Source: Apostichopus japonicus
Lineage: Eukaryota > Echinodermata > Holothuroidea > Aspidochirotida > Stichopodidae
Direction of reading: 5' to 3'
Assembly (NCBI RefSeq): GCF_037975245.1
Contig: NC_092581.1
Coordinates: 9,741,303-9,805,302 of the forward strand
DNA length: 64,000 nt
The notes below the pieces were generated by a model. That model was not told the origin of the DNA. It saw only the letters and a program-made list of their open reading frames with translations, and searched no databases. Both the position numbers and the translations under genes were made by a program. Below, one piece after another: positions 1-14,414 of this stretch (the first letter of the stretch is position 1; every line of letters starts with the position of its first letter).

Positions 1-1220
<1,220 letters not shown>

Positions 1221-1410
1221 TTCAATATAACTGTAACCACTGTTACATCCTATTTATGATATTGCTTGAGTTGGTTTTTGGTAAACAACTTTTTTTTTTA
1301 TATAATTGCTTATTATAACATGTTAAGTCAAGTATGACCGTTGTAGCAAGGGAAAAACACCGTTTTGTTTTTGAAGTGGTAAAAAGTCTTTGGACTGAGT
1401 GACCAACGGT

Positions 1411-1659
1411 GCAAGTCAGAAAACCCCTTTTTCATTTCTCAATAAATGAAAAATCTCATTTGGAGCACCAAATTGCAAGGCCAGGTGAAAATGCAAAATT
1501 ATTTACAAAATGGAGTGGGTGCTGAAGTGTGCTATATTGCACCAAATTGCATCTGAGGCCACCTGGAAGTGCAAAAAAATTCCCCTTAGACCCCTCCCCC
1601 AGGCGGGCCATCAGTCTTCAGCCCCCCCCCCCACTCAAAAGTACCTTCCTACGCCACTG
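1411..1659 (+). mobile_element. 5'-truncated hAT-type MITE (GGCGTAGGAA family)
   Basis: From GCAAGTCAGAAAACCCC to the terminus TTCCTACGCCACTG this matches the right-hand two thirds of the full copies at 23175-23544 and 48371-48731. The left terminus is missing, so it is a truncated member. It also lacks some internal G-rich sequence seen in the full copies. Confidence 0.8.
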
Positions 1660-2884
1660 ATTACTACCATTCAGTACTAATATAAGACACTTAAATAGTC
1701 ATTTTCCATCGGACGTGTTGTAAATTATTCTACTACCCACAACACATATGTTAAGAATAACACATATGTTAAGAATGTTAAGAATAAGCTTTCTTATACT
1801 CTGTATTCAAAAGGAATCTCCAAACTGAAATTATTTATCACTATTGATGGATTTATTCCTGTGTGTGTTTGTGATTAAGATCATTATAAAGATTGTTAGG
1901 ATTGCTTATTAAGATTATTATTTTTCTATTAGCGTCAATTCGATTATTACATCATTGTAGATGCTACTATTAACTTTTCTTTATCTATTCTTAAGTTTTT
2001 TCTCTCTTTTTATCTTTTTGGGGAGTCTCCTACTTTGTTAAGCCTTGCAGGCTTTATAGGAGACTTCCCGTCACACTGTAAATTGTGATGAAACAAATAT
2101 ATATACAAATATAATACATATACAATATGCCTAATTATTACTACTGCTCTTGGGGAGGGGGGGGGGGTCATATTCAAATTAAGATAATAACAACGGTCGT
2201 CTGGCAAGTGCGTCATAACAAATTATGAGAATAAAACAAACAAAGAAATACTGGATATAAAGGAACTAGCATAAGCAAGTACCGTTAACCCCTGAGAGTG
2301 CATACCGGTTCCTTTGAAAATCTCTTTAAAGTGACGTAGTGGCGTAAATATGAGCGAGAAGGGGATTGTGAACTGGTGGAAGAGGGGTTATGGGGTTTGG
2401 ACATAGTGCACAGCTAACCAACCTTCCTTCAACCATGGTGTAGGCTTGGGTGAGCATATTTTGTAAATATATATTTGGCACCTCTAGACGCCAAAGTTAT
2501 GCTCAGGTTTCCTCTTTTAAGCTCAGGGTTTCGTTTGATATTTTTCCCCAGTTTAGTGGGTATCGGTTATGAACAGTATTTAAGACATACAACTTGTTAT
2601 CCGTTTGAGTAACATATAATAACATGATGCAAAGTGGTCATTGGCAGTACATGGGGCAACATACGTTTCTGGTTTCTATATGTTTGATGAGCCCGACGGC
2701 AGATTACAGAACGGGCCCAACTGTATATCGGATGAATAAGTCGTGTATGGCTCTGAAGAGGTCATTGGGTCCGTTTGGTTTGGTACATATAATAACAATA
2801 CCAGTGTCTAGTTAGGCCACTGCAAACATCGCCATGTTGGTGCTTGGGGTTTGGGAGTTCTTCTCTAGATGATCTATTTTTCTC

Positions 2885-2885
<1 letters not shown>
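1660..2885. other. Intergenic DNA, no gene recognised
   Basis: Single-copy-looking AT-rich DNA. ACACATATGTTAAGAAT is repeated locally at about 1743-1780, and a G run lies near 2155-2167. No exon with splice signals and a protein-like reading could be supported. Confidence 0.4.
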
Positions 2886-3258
<373 letters not shown>

Positions 3259-3289
3259 TTATAATTATTACCACTGCATCTTAACACGA

Positions 3290-5840
3290 GGAGGGTAACA
3301 TATACCGATCATTGCACATGCACTATGATTGTTGTGTTGGTGAGAAGTAGAATATTGTTACAACCAGGGTCAAAGATACGGCTATTTATCACTAACATGA
3401 ACAATCCGCCTATCGTCTTCGTCAAGGACCAATAGAGTCATTAGAAGTAAGTATAAAAACATACTGTAAAAACATAAAGTTTTCAGTGGTTGCAGTTCTC
3501 ACGTAGGCCTACATATGAATTCGATATGGACAAATTCGGTATACGACAACCCGTGTTAACTAATAACCTGATAGTTAACTCTGCTCTAAGATGAATAGAC
3601 AAAGTTCGCAGATAAAACAACTACAACCGTGACTAAAACTAGTAGTGTTTCCGTGGCAGCCATAAGCATATAAAATAGCTGTAAAGGGCGCTAATATTCA
3701 ATTTTAGTCAGTCTCACTCGGCCAATGCGAAACCGTAGCAGGGAAACATTCCTAGGGGTGGGGAGGATGCAGTTAAGGAACATACTAAGTATCGCCCACA
3801 TGTTACATACACCAAATTATTACCCAATAATATTTATAGAAAGTGCAACCTTCGAAGGTGGTAAAATCGAGAGGTTTCTCAACATCATGGATTTCTCGGC
3901 CACTGTACAATTGAGATAATCAGTTGCAACTAGTTAAGCCTAGCCTAGGGCCCAATGGAAAATTGGAAAAGCCGACACTTTGAAGAATAAAATTGGTACA
4001 ACAAAAAATGAAGGAAATCATAAAGATGTTAAATTTTAGGCCAATCCCCGAACACTTTATTCACTGCTCAAACCTTAGTTATTTGATGAAAACCTCATAC
4101 CTTTTTTTACTTTTTATGGTCTTTACTTCTGAGGAAGATAATTGTCTACTCCTAAGCTATTCATGTGGGCCCGATTCCGCGAACAAAAATAACCAAGGAA
4201 CTATTTCTATAAAAGTCTTAATTTGGCCAAAATAGTCTTACACCTATCTTCTACAACTGCATAAGATGTAATTGTCTGAAAATAGGAATGATACGAATGT
4301 CACCCAGACAACGCTCAATGAAGCTGAACAGGTGGTTGTAGGTTTTACCCATTTATTTACACGCGTGGTTTCATCAAGACCACGGTGAAAACTAGAAAGT
4401 AAAGATATCCAAACATCAATTTACAAAAATTGGTGAAATGAATTGAAAAAAAATAATAATAACATAATAATGCATTATATTTCTTCTTATAAAACAACGC
4501 ACAAAAGGAAGAAGTATAACAAATAACATTTGGCAACATGAAACAAGACATAGAGAAAGATTGGCGACAATTACATTATTGATAATTAACTTACACTATT
4601 GTTACCGGGCAAACTGACCAACAGCACGACAAACTGCTGTGTACAGGGATTAACGGCGGCTTCCTGGGGTTAACGGCGGCTTTCTGGAGACTGTACAGAA
4701 TACGAACAAAGAAATAATCTCTGGCGATATATTCTACTCCAGATAATCTTACAAATAAGCAAACAACAAATACACAGTAAAAAGGCAATAATAAATAACA
4801 GGCACGAGCAAACAGCAAAATCACATTAACGGCATATCTCTATAATACGATGTTAAAAGAGATATACAATTACAATACCAAGCCCATTAATACTTATATA
4901 AAACAATTAGAATACTTATATACCAAGGAACAGTGCTACAGGAACACATGCGACGCCTCTCTGAGCCAGGAGAGGAATGAAGCATGTGCACCTCACAAAA
5001 TACGCAAGTATACATCGATTACGTAATTGTACATCGATTACATAAGTATGCAAACCGAGGAGGTGGATATGAAAGGCAACCAGTAATTGGGCAGTATTGA
5101 CCTCTGCCCGACCTGGACCAAGCGGAAATTTCCCTTTGGTCACGCTAAGCAAATAGCACACATCGGCAAGGATGACAACAAACCAATTTTATCAAAGATT
5201 CAAGAGTACGGTGAGAAGTACTAATGAACGTATTGTAACGGTTACAACTATACTACTGACTAGAATTGAGTGTTTTAATTGAATAGCATCCAAGATATTT
5301 CATTCGAAGGTGAAATATCTTTTGATACCATAGAGACAATATATAAACTGAACTTACTTGAATCTAGCGAACAGGGTCAACCAACCCAAAAGCAAAATTA
5401 TTACAAGAATAAACCGAATTGAAGCTGGCGAACGTTGTACGGTAGTTCTATTAGGCTTCTTTTTTTTTTTTTTTAGAGTATTCAAAATCATACGAAGTTT
5501 TGTATGGTGAGTATAAGGTTCGCGAGATACAATTTCTCAAAGTGGCAAGGAAAACGTGGTAGATATTTCTGATAAAAGGTCAATTTTGACCGACATTTTT
5601 CAATTTTTAGGTCATTCACAATCACAGGAATATATGAACAGGCCTAGGTAAATGAGAGTGCGACAGTCGGAAATTCCGAATGTCGCACTCCAATTTTCCA
5701 ACTATCGTCAGTTTTACCAAGTTTGGGGTGAGACAACCTCCCGGCCCCCACACCCCTCTAGCGACGTCCCTGGCAGCTGGTTACGAAAGACAACCAGCTA
5801 CTTTAAAGTAACTATCAATACAATATTGTTTGAAAGCAGT
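3290..5840. other. Intergenic DNA, no gene recognised
   Basis: No domain-like protein or paired splice sites found. Two short tandem duplications are visible: a 22-bp unit containing TTAACGGCGGCTT at about 4650-4690, and an 18-bp unit containing ACATCGATTACGTAA at about 5008-5045. A T run lies at 5460-5474. Confidence 0.4.
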
Positions 5841-6574
5841 CAAGGGCGGCGGAACCGGGGGGGCACAGGGGGCACGTGCCCCCCCCCCCCACTTTTCCTC
5901 AGATTAAAAATGTGCCCTTTTTCTACATAAAAATTTCTAAATAAAAAAAAGAGTTTACAAAGCGAAACCCACGTCGAATGAAATATTTCGGGAAGTTTTA
6001 AATGTTTACTACCACAGGCGTAGGAGCCCAATTTTATTGGGGGGGGGGGGGGGGGGGCTGTAACGACTTGCCCGAAAAATATTACCAAAATTTTTCGCGC
6101 GCTACGCACGCGTTCAACATCTTAATGTGCATATCATATAGGCATGCAAAGGTTATTACATCGCATGCCAATAACATACAATCATTTGCCGTGTTATAAC
6201 CCTTCCAAATTGGTTATAATTATTCAAAAAGTCGTTACAATAATAATGATCATAATAATATCAGTTTAACCATTGAAAAACACATAGAAAATTACTTTTC
6301 TTTCAGTATTTTGACATATTTCATTTGTTTTCATGCATGTATCGATCGCGTGTGCAGGGACTTAGACTTTATAATGATTTCACCTCATTTTGTCTTTTTC
6401 CTTGTTTCCCAATTTGCACATTAGATACTGCAGTGATGTGTATACGCAAATAAGATAATACAATAAGAGTTATGAAGGGTACTAAATATCAGGCTGCATC
6501 AGTCCTATCGAATTTCTGCAAAGTGCCCTTCGACGTTGGTGCCCCCCAGATTAAAAGTGCTTCCACCGCCCTTG
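5841..6574. mobile_element. hAT-like non-autonomous element with 8-bp TSD
   Basis: The left terminus CAAGGGCGGCGGAA and right terminus TTCCACCGCCCTTG form terminal inverted repeats, flanked by perfect 8-bp direct repeats AAAGCAGT at 5833-5840 and 6575-6582. An 8-bp duplication and CA...TG termini are typical of hAT transposons. The 734-bp body has no transposase. It holds G and C homopolymers and, from about 6014, a segment (CAGGCGTAGGAGCCC onward) that may be a second inserted element. Confidence 0.85.
6057..6200. repeat. Repeat shared with 37.97-38.1 kb (inverted)
   Basis: GTAACGACTTGCCCGAAAAA, then a GCGCGC-rich stretch, then CGTTCAACAT and a CATATCATATAGGCATG block. The same order of blocks occurs as the reverse complement at about 37975-38098, so it is a dispersed family. 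The GCGCGC stretch can fold into a hairpin and is stronger in the other copy. Confidence 0.75.
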
Positions 6575-6582
6575 AAAGCAGT

Positions 6583-7218
6583 ATTGCTGCAAATGCAAAA
6601 AATTTATGGAACGACAATAGACCATTCAGATCTCAATAATTAGGTCATATTTTGAGAACGCTGGAATAAACGTAGAATACAGACAATGACATCAAAAGGC
6701 TAAGTGAACTAAGCAGGTTATTAGGCACCAGTGGCGAATAAAAGTAAAAAGATCAATGCACTTGGGTTGACCATAGAAGTGATGTGAGTTAATTGAATAG
6801 TGGAGATTTTCTTTGATAGCCTCGCAAAATTCTGGTAAACAGTTTTTTTGTTTTTTAGACTGGTGATTAAAGCTTTCAATATGCCATCATTTTTCACACT
6901 ACAACAAGAGGTCCACTCCTCCAATAGCGTCACCTCTCCCCCAAGGGTACACCTATTTCAGGAAGCTAACAAAAGTTTGGCTTTGCCCTTTCAGACCACG
7001 ATAGCTGGCTACACGCATGCGCATATTATTACATTGTAAATTGTGTAATATTTCACTATATAAGGTTACTTTACTTTGATACAACAGAAAGAGCTATTAA
7101 ATATTCATATCTGATGATTCACCTTTGTCAATGTCATCGTTAAGTTCGGTTTATCGTCTACACATGCAGACCTGTTTTATTTCTCAGCAATCACTTGTTA
7201 CTTCGCAGCCTTGTTAAA
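6583..7218 (+). promoter_or_regulatory. Upstream region of orphan Tie-like exon 1
   Basis: No gene recognised up to about 6990. From about 7080 the sequence is recognisably related to the DNA upstream of the two intact Tie-like genes: a TATCTGATGATTCA word related to the ATCAGATGATATA of arm 1, then TTTATTTCTCA and CAGCCTTGTTA directly before the ATG. A TATATAAGG at 7055-7063 could be a core promoter element, but it is about 160 bp from the ATG. Confidence 0.35.
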
Positions 7219-7276
7219 ATGGAGAAGCTTGTCGGGAACCTTCCCCTGTTAGTGCTGCTGACAGCCTTCTGCTGGG
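7219..7276 (+). pseudogene. Orphan first exon of a third Tie-like gene
   Basis: ATG at 7219 opens [19 protein letters not shown], a signal peptide differing at three positions from the first exon of the arm 1 gene. It ends in TGGG followed by the donor GTAAGAAG at 7277, and the exon length (58 nt, phase 1) equals that of the two intact copies. Intron-1 homology continues to about 7550 and then stops at a SINE. No exon 2 relative follows before the next gene at 13.2 kb. It is therefore best read as the 5' stump of a partial or rearranged duplicate. It could still be spliced to something unrecognised. Confidence 0.8.
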
Positions 7277-7576
7277 GTAAGAAGCAATCTCTCTTTTGGT
7301 CGCTTAATGAATTTAATAGCATCATACTTTAAGTCTATGAAACGTAAAATATACTTAATAATAAATCTTCCAGTAGAGAGTGTTTCAAGTCGCAACTTCT
7401 ATCTTGCTTTTTTTTCTGGGCATGTCATGTAATTCTGAGTTTATAATCACTTTTTTGTAATGGATTGCCTCTGATTTAACCACCCCCTCCCCCCCCCACT
7501 CCCTCCCACTGTCACTGACTATGTTACGTTAAACATATTTAATTTGGAACCAAAAATTGAAACCTACCAGCAAGCC

Positions 7577-7814
7577 AGGAGTGTTAGCTCAGTGGTTAAC
7601 GCCGGTGCCTTTCAATCATAATGTTCCGAGTTCGAGTCACTCCAAGATTAATGTATGTCGTCCAGTTACAGAGTTGTTGACAATTCATAATCATGGACGA
7701 TAAATATGAATCTAAGAGACTGACTTCGGTCAGCTTGCGGCTTTGATAAGCCAATGATGGCTTCTTCGCGAGTTCCTGCTTGCAGGAGGATCTAAATTAC
7801 ATACATACATACAT
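7577..7814 (+). mobile_element. tRNA-derived SINE with (ACAT)n tail
   Basis: The head has a pol III A box (TTAGCTCAGTGGTTAACG) and a B box (GAGTTCGAGTC) at tRNA spacing. It is followed by about 150 bp of body with a CCTGCTTGCAGGAGG hairpin and a tail of ACAT units. This is the layout of a tRNA-derived SINE. It interrupts the intron-1-like sequence of the orphan exon. Confidence 0.85.
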
Positions 7815-8382
7815 TATCAAGGTAAGGTGATAAAGTTCAAAACATATTTTCTCAAATTACAAGCAACTTGACTGTCGCTTCAGAAAAGGAAACAATATTT
7901 ATCCACCTCCTCTCTTCCATGGGCCAAGTCAACTTTTGTCCTAATATTCCAACATCATTGTTTCAAAAAGGATTGTTTGCAGTCTTAAAGAAACATTAAC
8001 TTAAACTATATGTGGTACTTGTAACAAAAGCATAACATGAATATAATTTATGAATAATATTTACAAATGTTACGAAACAGTAGCGTAGTTTATAAACAGT
8101 TCCTTCTTGCTAGTTAAGTGTACAAAAATAACCATACATATATGGGATTTGTTGGAATAACACATATCCTCAGTTCTTACTGTAATCCTAATAGCACATG
8201 CTACTGATTTATAGCACGATCCAGTTTTTACTTTGGTGCACCCGATACTCATAGCTAGTACAATAACTACTGTGCATGTTCCACAACCGTGCATCAGTAA
8301 CTACTGCGCTGTATTTATTGTCTTCACAAGTTTACACTATAGCTATGCTGAACCATTATATAAATAATTATGCAATACTAAG
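7815..8382. other. Intergenic DNA, no gene recognised
   Basis: AT-rich sequence between the SINE and the truncated retrotransposon. It has no relative of Tie-like exon 2 and no other supported feature. Confidence 0.4.
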
Positions 8383-10490
8383 CAGCAACCAAAGCCCGAC
8401 CTGAATAGTCTCCGTGATCCAACTACCACACAGACCCTTTGTGATGCTGTCCGGGATAAGCTTCATGAGTTTAATAAACTTGATGAAATCTCCACGCTCA
8501 TTCATACGAATGCTGTTGAAGCATGCAACGTTGCTCCTTTCCGTATAAAACAGCCTTATCTGACACCCACAACCATACAGCTAATTCAAGACAAGAGAGA
8601 AGCAAGGACCACTGCTGACTTTCCGCGACTTCGTAATGCTGTAAAACGTGCATGCAAAGATGATATGGAAAAATGGTTACTTCAACAAGTAGAGACGATC
8701 AATCATGCTTTCTCTACAAATGATACACGAACGCTTTTCAAGACAACCAACCTTCTCACAGTGAAACCAATTGCACCTTTGGCCAACATCAAAGATAAAA
8801 ACGGCTGTGTTCTACTGACTGTTGATGATGAAGTTCAACGCTGGGAAGAATATGCTCGCGAACTGTTCCACTCTGACAACCAAAGACCAGCAATCATCCG
8901 TTATCCATGCACTCCCCACCCACCAACATCAGAAGAGATCAACACTGCGATCAAGAGCCTGAAAAACAACAAAGCACCTGGTTCTGACCTAGTCCTTAGC
9001 GAATTCATCAAATCAGTAGCTGAAGATGCTCATATTCGCCTTGCGTTGGATAATGCGGTACAAGATATGTGGTTGACAGGAACCTGGCCTTACTCTCTAA
9101 CTAACTCTTCATACATAGTTCTCCATAAAAAAGAACGACCGTGGCAACTGTAGTAATTACAGGACACTGGCTCTCATTAGCCACATGAGCAAGATTATCC
9201 TCAACATAATCCAGCAACGATTGATCCCTTTTGTTGCAATAGAAGTTTCAGATGCACAGTGTGGATTTGTCCCTGGTAAATCTACTGTTGATGCAATTTT
9301 CCGCGTTAAAGGCCTGGCACAAGCTTACCTTGCAGGCAAACAACCCTTACATCTTATTTTTGTTGACTTTCGCAAAGCATTTGACAGTGTTATTCACACC
9401 AAGCTATTTGAGATACTTCGTAGGCTTGGTATGGCAGAGGATTTTAGTCCGGATCATTGAGAATCTCTACAGTGACGCACACGGTACCATCTCCTGAAAG
9501 GGTCATACTTCAGCTCCGTTTCCAACGCCAGCCGGTGTACGACAGGGATGCCCAATTTCGCCATCTCTTTTCAACATATACACAGAGTACATAATGCGTG
9601 AATGGGACGAACGCACCAATCATCTGCCTGCCCCAAATGTTGACGGTCTTGCCTCAAAGGAACAACGCTATGCAGATGATCTAGTCTTGATGGCACTCTC
9701 TGCTACTGATGCTGAAGCAATGTTGAATATCTTAGGAGACATTGCTGATGACTATGGCTTGGTGATTCATCCGGACAAGACAGAATACATGATTATTCAA
9801 ACTTCTATGAGTGTTGATACCATCTATTATAGAGGCAACCCTCTGAAGCGTACACCTGAGTTTAAATACCTTGGCACCTACATCACCTACAATCTCAACG
9901 ATAGTCGTGAGATCCGTGCTCGTGTAGCCATGACAAAGGCAACCCTCAACTACTGTGCATATTTTAAGTCGAATCGTATCTCTATGGATGTTAAACTCCA
10001 CCTGACCAGAGCTCTGGTTGCATCTCGTCTTACATACGGTTGTAGCACCTGGACCATAAAAGCGGCTGACATGAATCGCCTTGACGCTTTAGGTAGAGAA
10101 ATTTGGCGACGTTTGCTTGGTCTCACATGGAAGGACCATGTGTCGAATGAGGAACTAAACACTAAGATTGCGGGCCGTTGGCTATTCTCGTCTGAAACTG
10201 TTCTTCAACATAACGCAAAATGGTTCGGACATGCTGTACGTTGTGGAGGCCTTACATGTGCTGTACTCTGTGGGCTACCCTGCGGTTACAAACGTAAGCC
10301 AGGCCGACCGCATTTACGATGGATTGACAATCTAACCAAATGGTCCGGCCGTTCTGCAGCCCAGCTACTCGAAGATGGCAGGCACCGGATTAACATTATA
10401 AAAGGTTACAAACCTAAGAATGTTTATAATCTTCGGGGAGGTCAACGGGCCAATTTGGCTTATGACTATTGATTGATTGATTGATTGAAG
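8383..10490 (+). pseudogene. 5'-truncated RTE-like non-LTR retrotransposon (broken RT)
   Basis: The reading begins inside the linker before the reverse transcriptase and runs through the RT fingers (NYRTLALISHMSK at about 9151), the palm motif FVDFRKAFD (about 9358), VRQGCPISPSLFN (about 9537) and the catalytic YADD box (about 9669). It continues to a C-terminal region with WFGHAVR and KPGRPHLRWIDN, ending at a TGA-free stop near 10470. The tail is (TTGA)n, typical of RTE-group elements. The frame breaks near 9137 and 9440, and there is an in-frame stop near 9496. No endonuclease domain is present, so it is a dead 5'-truncated copy. The clade is inferred from the C-terminal motifs and the tail and is not certain. 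Confidence 0.88.
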
Positions 10491-11029
10491 AAAATTTATG
10501 TTAAATTCGTCCAGTCTTTAAAATCATGAGACGTGAACCATAAACCAAACAAAAAATACATGTGGTTTGTCAAATACACATGACCAAGATTTATACCAAG
10601 TATGATTTCAACTACACATATTATATGATTCTAGAGATATCGTGTGTACAAGCTATATCTGGCTGATTCCAATCTGGCACCACAACTCATGAATAAAAAT
10701 CATCCCCCATATGAACACTTGCACACTATATATAGGCCTATCTTTGTACCGTATATACGAGGCAGTTTCAAATATATTGACATTTTATGTTAAGCCCGCC
10801 GACTCATATACTCGTATCGCTCATTAATGTACAGGAGACGTGTATTGAGAACAACATGAATGATATAATAACCACGTCGAACAAACACACTAATTATGAT
10901 ATAAATCATAAATACACACCACTGGATTAAAATAATGTCATTTTAGTTCAGTGATACACACACATGTGTGTGCGTGCGTGTGTACACGTGATGTTTCTTC
11001 ACATGTCAATCATCATCGAAATCGGGATT
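10491..11029. other. Intergenic DNA with (CA/TG) patch
   Basis: No gene seen. At about 10955-10992 a CA run meets a TG/CG run (ACACACATGTGTGTGCG), a short self-complementary stretch. Confidence 0.4.
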
Positions 11030-11275
11030 TGGAATATGTTAATGAGCTAAATCGATGATATGTCGATTTAAATAGTTATATGTCAATTTAGTTGCTTGAA
11101 ACTGGTATAAGTCCAAGGAAATTGACTTCTACCGATTTAATCCGACATATTATCGATTTAAAATGGTAGATGTTGATTTAAATTGACATATACCGATTTG
11201 TTTTACATATCATCGATTTAAATTGGTATATGTCGATCTAAATCGGTTTATGTCGATTTAAACTGGTATAGCAAC
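11030..11275. repeat. Degenerate ~20-bp tandem repeat (CGATTTAAATNGGTATATGT)
   Basis: About ten degenerate copies of a unit near TCGATTTAAATTGGTATATG, with some in inverted sense (ACATATACCGATTT). An interspersed non-repeat block, AACTGGTATAAGTCCAAGG, also occurs reverse-complemented with two units at about 24005-24095, so the array belongs to a dispersed family. Confidence 0.75.
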
Positions 11276-11349
11276 TGTTGTCAGGCAAATCTTGCCGTTT
11301 GTCACAAAAATCATGATTTTTTTTTCGGGATATTAGTTCTCAGGGACTA

Positions 11350-12975
11350 GTAAAATTTCATTAACACGATGATACTTCTAGGCTGTCGGTTCATTCGGTT
11401 TGTCGGGAAGGAATTGGTAGTTCCTGGGGGCATGTACAATGATAATGCGATTACGAAAATAATTACTATTTTATGGTCTAAGATCGGTAAATCTGTGGCC
11501 TATACATATTATTTCTACGATGTCAGATCACCATTGGTGACAGAATCATGGAACTCTCGTTGATCTACATAATAACGATTTCAAAATTGGTCTGAACCAA
11601 CGATATTTTGAAAGGCAATGTTGAGTGTTTTCTGCTTGCCAGTTCTGTGGCATCGCACTGGTCTGCTGGTCGTGTCCTCAGAGGAATACGATTTTTACAG
11701 ATTCTACGATGGCCATCTCTGAATTGTTACGTTGTACCTCAACATTATCTCAAAATGTTAATGCTTTATCTACGAATTGATCACGACATTTGTACGTATT
11801 TCTCAAAACTTTACTTTTAATCACAACATTCCAACGTTTATATCGGAATTTCAAAGTGTAATCTCTATATTATACAACCGTTTTACATTTAATTTGTAAA
11901 TTTCCACTTCTATCATAACTTCGAGACCTTTTATGTCGAAATTTCAACCTTCCAACACGAATAATTGACTTATTTTTGTCTCAATATTTTAGCGTAATTC
12001 CTTGTCATTTTGCTTTTGTCGCTTCAAATCCTTAATTTTGAAAGGTCTCTCCCGATAACTCTAGCACTTTATTTACGAATTTTAAGTAATTGAATATCGA
12101 CATAACAGTGTCGAAGTACAATCAGAGTTGATTGTCCAATTGTCCATAGCGCAGGACCCTGTATCTAAAGCAAATAGTTGTCGTTGTGCGAAATTCGACA
12201 GAGATTTATTTCGGACAAAAATTACCCCCCCCCCCTCTCCCTACCTCTCTCGGAGCCATCGAGCGTTAATGGAGCCTCCGTACAGTCTTCACATTTTAAA
12301 AGGAATATTCTTCGGTAATTACAAAATGTTGGATATTACATGGGTATGTATGTGTTGCCCTCTGTAAGTATACGATATGTCATGGAGAGAATCTTGAATG
12401 AAATTCATATATTGTATATAATGGCACATATATTGAGTAGATAAAACCTATTGTTTTTATCGGAAGTTACAGGTCTTTCGGATCAGAATTTTTGCCACTT
12501 TAAACTTAAAAGGAGTGCAAGAGCATCCTTGGTGAATCTTATCTGTCACATATTGATTACATATTCATTGATTAGTAGATTTAAGTTGGTAGTTCTTCCA
12601 TATTCTACAGATCTCTGTAATATTTTGTCCTTGAAAGGTATCGCCTTTGTTCCCCAATGACAAGGGATTTTTCCCCTGCTTAACCCCCATATTTCCTGAG
12701 ACCGTGTGCCAAAAATGTAAAACAGAACAATAGTTTTTGTGGAGTATCAATGCTGCCTATAGTAACGTGTACAATCACGCCCCGACTCCGAAAACAATAA
12801 TAAATAAAACGGATTTGTGGAGTATGAAAACTTCCAATAACATACTTTTTTATCATAGGTTCAGAATAGTTTTAACACTGGCAGGTTTATGCATAGACTT
12901 TGAGAAATTCTCACAAAATCTGTGCAAGTCCGGGACTCATTCTGTCAGTATACAAAACTATAGGAGGCTGTAAAA
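11350..12975. repeat. Segmental duplication, direct copy at 39.43-40.95 kb
   Basis: Long collinear similarity in the same orientation. Shared blocks include TTCTGCTTGCCAGTTCTGTG (11631 and about 39628), CTCTCGGAGCCAT near 12248 and 40268, GGAATATTCT near 12301 and 40321, and ACGGATTTGTGGAGTAT near 12809 and 40888. Small indels separate the copies. The last 200 bp is also the outer edge of the inverted duplication. I see no protein in it. It appears to be upstream flank of the Tie-like genes. Confidence 0.85.
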
Positions 12976-13159
12976 GAATTATTCCTTTTGTGCATAAATT
13001 AAAATCTATTCAAAATGTTTAAGAAGCAGATAATATCCGTAGAGAGCAATACGTGCATATCCTAGTAAACCTTTCACTTATTTCATCAGATGATATATTG
13101 AATATTTATAGGTCAATAATTTCCCTATCAAAGTCATTGATAAAAAAAAATAGGATAAG

Positions 13160-13229
13160 TCGTCGGTAAAAAACTGCCGTTTATTTCTCAATTGTAATTT
13201 ACAATTAGTTACTTATCAGCCTTGTTATA
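13160..13229 (+). promoter_or_regulatory. Proximal promoter of Tie-like gene A, TATA box degenerate
   Basis: The block GTCGTCGGTAAAAAACTGCCG aligns with the arm 2 block that reads GTCGTCGGTATAAAGACCCG on its coding strand. Where arm 2 has TATAAAG about 60 bp before the ATG, arm 1 has TAAAAAAC at 13167-13174. If the arm 2 element is the working TATA box, this copy has lost it. Confidence 0.4.
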
Positions 13230-14244
13230 ATGGAGAAGCATATCGAAAACCTTCCACTGTTAGTGCTGCTGACAGCCTTCTGCTGGGGTAAGAAGCAATC
13301 CCTCTTTTTGACACTTAATGATTTAAATATCATCATTCCTTAACTCTACGAGAGGTAAAATATAATAAAACTAAATCTTCCAGTACAGCGAATATTTCAA
13401 GTCGCAAATTCTTTCGTACATTTTTTCTGGGCATGCCAAGTGTTTATAATGTTTATTGTATAATGGGCTGCCTCCGATTTTTCTCACCAAAGATAACCAC
13501 CCTTCGCCCTCCCCAACACCCCCCCCCCCCCTCCCAGTACATTTACTGAATATGATAAGCTTGAGATCTTTATTTTGGCACCACAAATGTTGTGAGATAT
13601 TTTGTTACAGACATATTTTTCAGATGTACTTGCATATCGATATTTATATCGATTCGGAAGTCGAAATAAATGGATTGATTTGGTGACGTTTCTTCTTTAA
13701 TACAGTATCGTTTACACATGGAAGCAACGTCGTGAGAACTACTAATGGTCTACTTGTGGCCAATAACTGCCCCCAACTTGGTCAAACTGCTCTTAATGTT
13801 TATGCTATTGACACGTCTAACTCACCACAAATTGGTGGAGAGTTAGATTTGGAAATAACTAAAGATACGGGACTTCAGAGCGATAGCGTGAAGATATCGC
13901 AGATAAACCATGGTGACTACTTCTGGGGATGCACCCTGACCGTCGCCCAGCCAAAAAGGTACAAGGGACTTCGCTACGGCGTGTATGAAGCAACGTTGGA
14001 TTCAGCCACCACTGCTCGAACATTTGTAAAAAGAGAATCAAGTAAGTCTATAAAACTCTTGAGAGTTAAGTGGTCGTACGTATATACTGCCTATAATGCC
14101 AACTTCAACCACAAAATACCGCATATTTTACCGTGCGCGATATATATATATATATATATATACATTTTTATATAATATTTAATATATTAATTATAATTAC
14201 TGATTAATAAATTAATAATTATAATATTTAATTATTTAAATATA

Positions 14245-14299
<55 letters not shown>

Positions 14300-14300
14300 G

Positions 14301-14377
<77 letters not shown>

Positions 14378-14383
14378 TAATAC

Positions 14384-14414
<31 letters not shown>

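Noticed and set aside
6721-6933. 70-aa minus-strand frame starting MTLLEEWTSCC
   Set aside because: Protein-like wording, but no family recognised, no splice partner, and the flanks have stops. Too weak to call.
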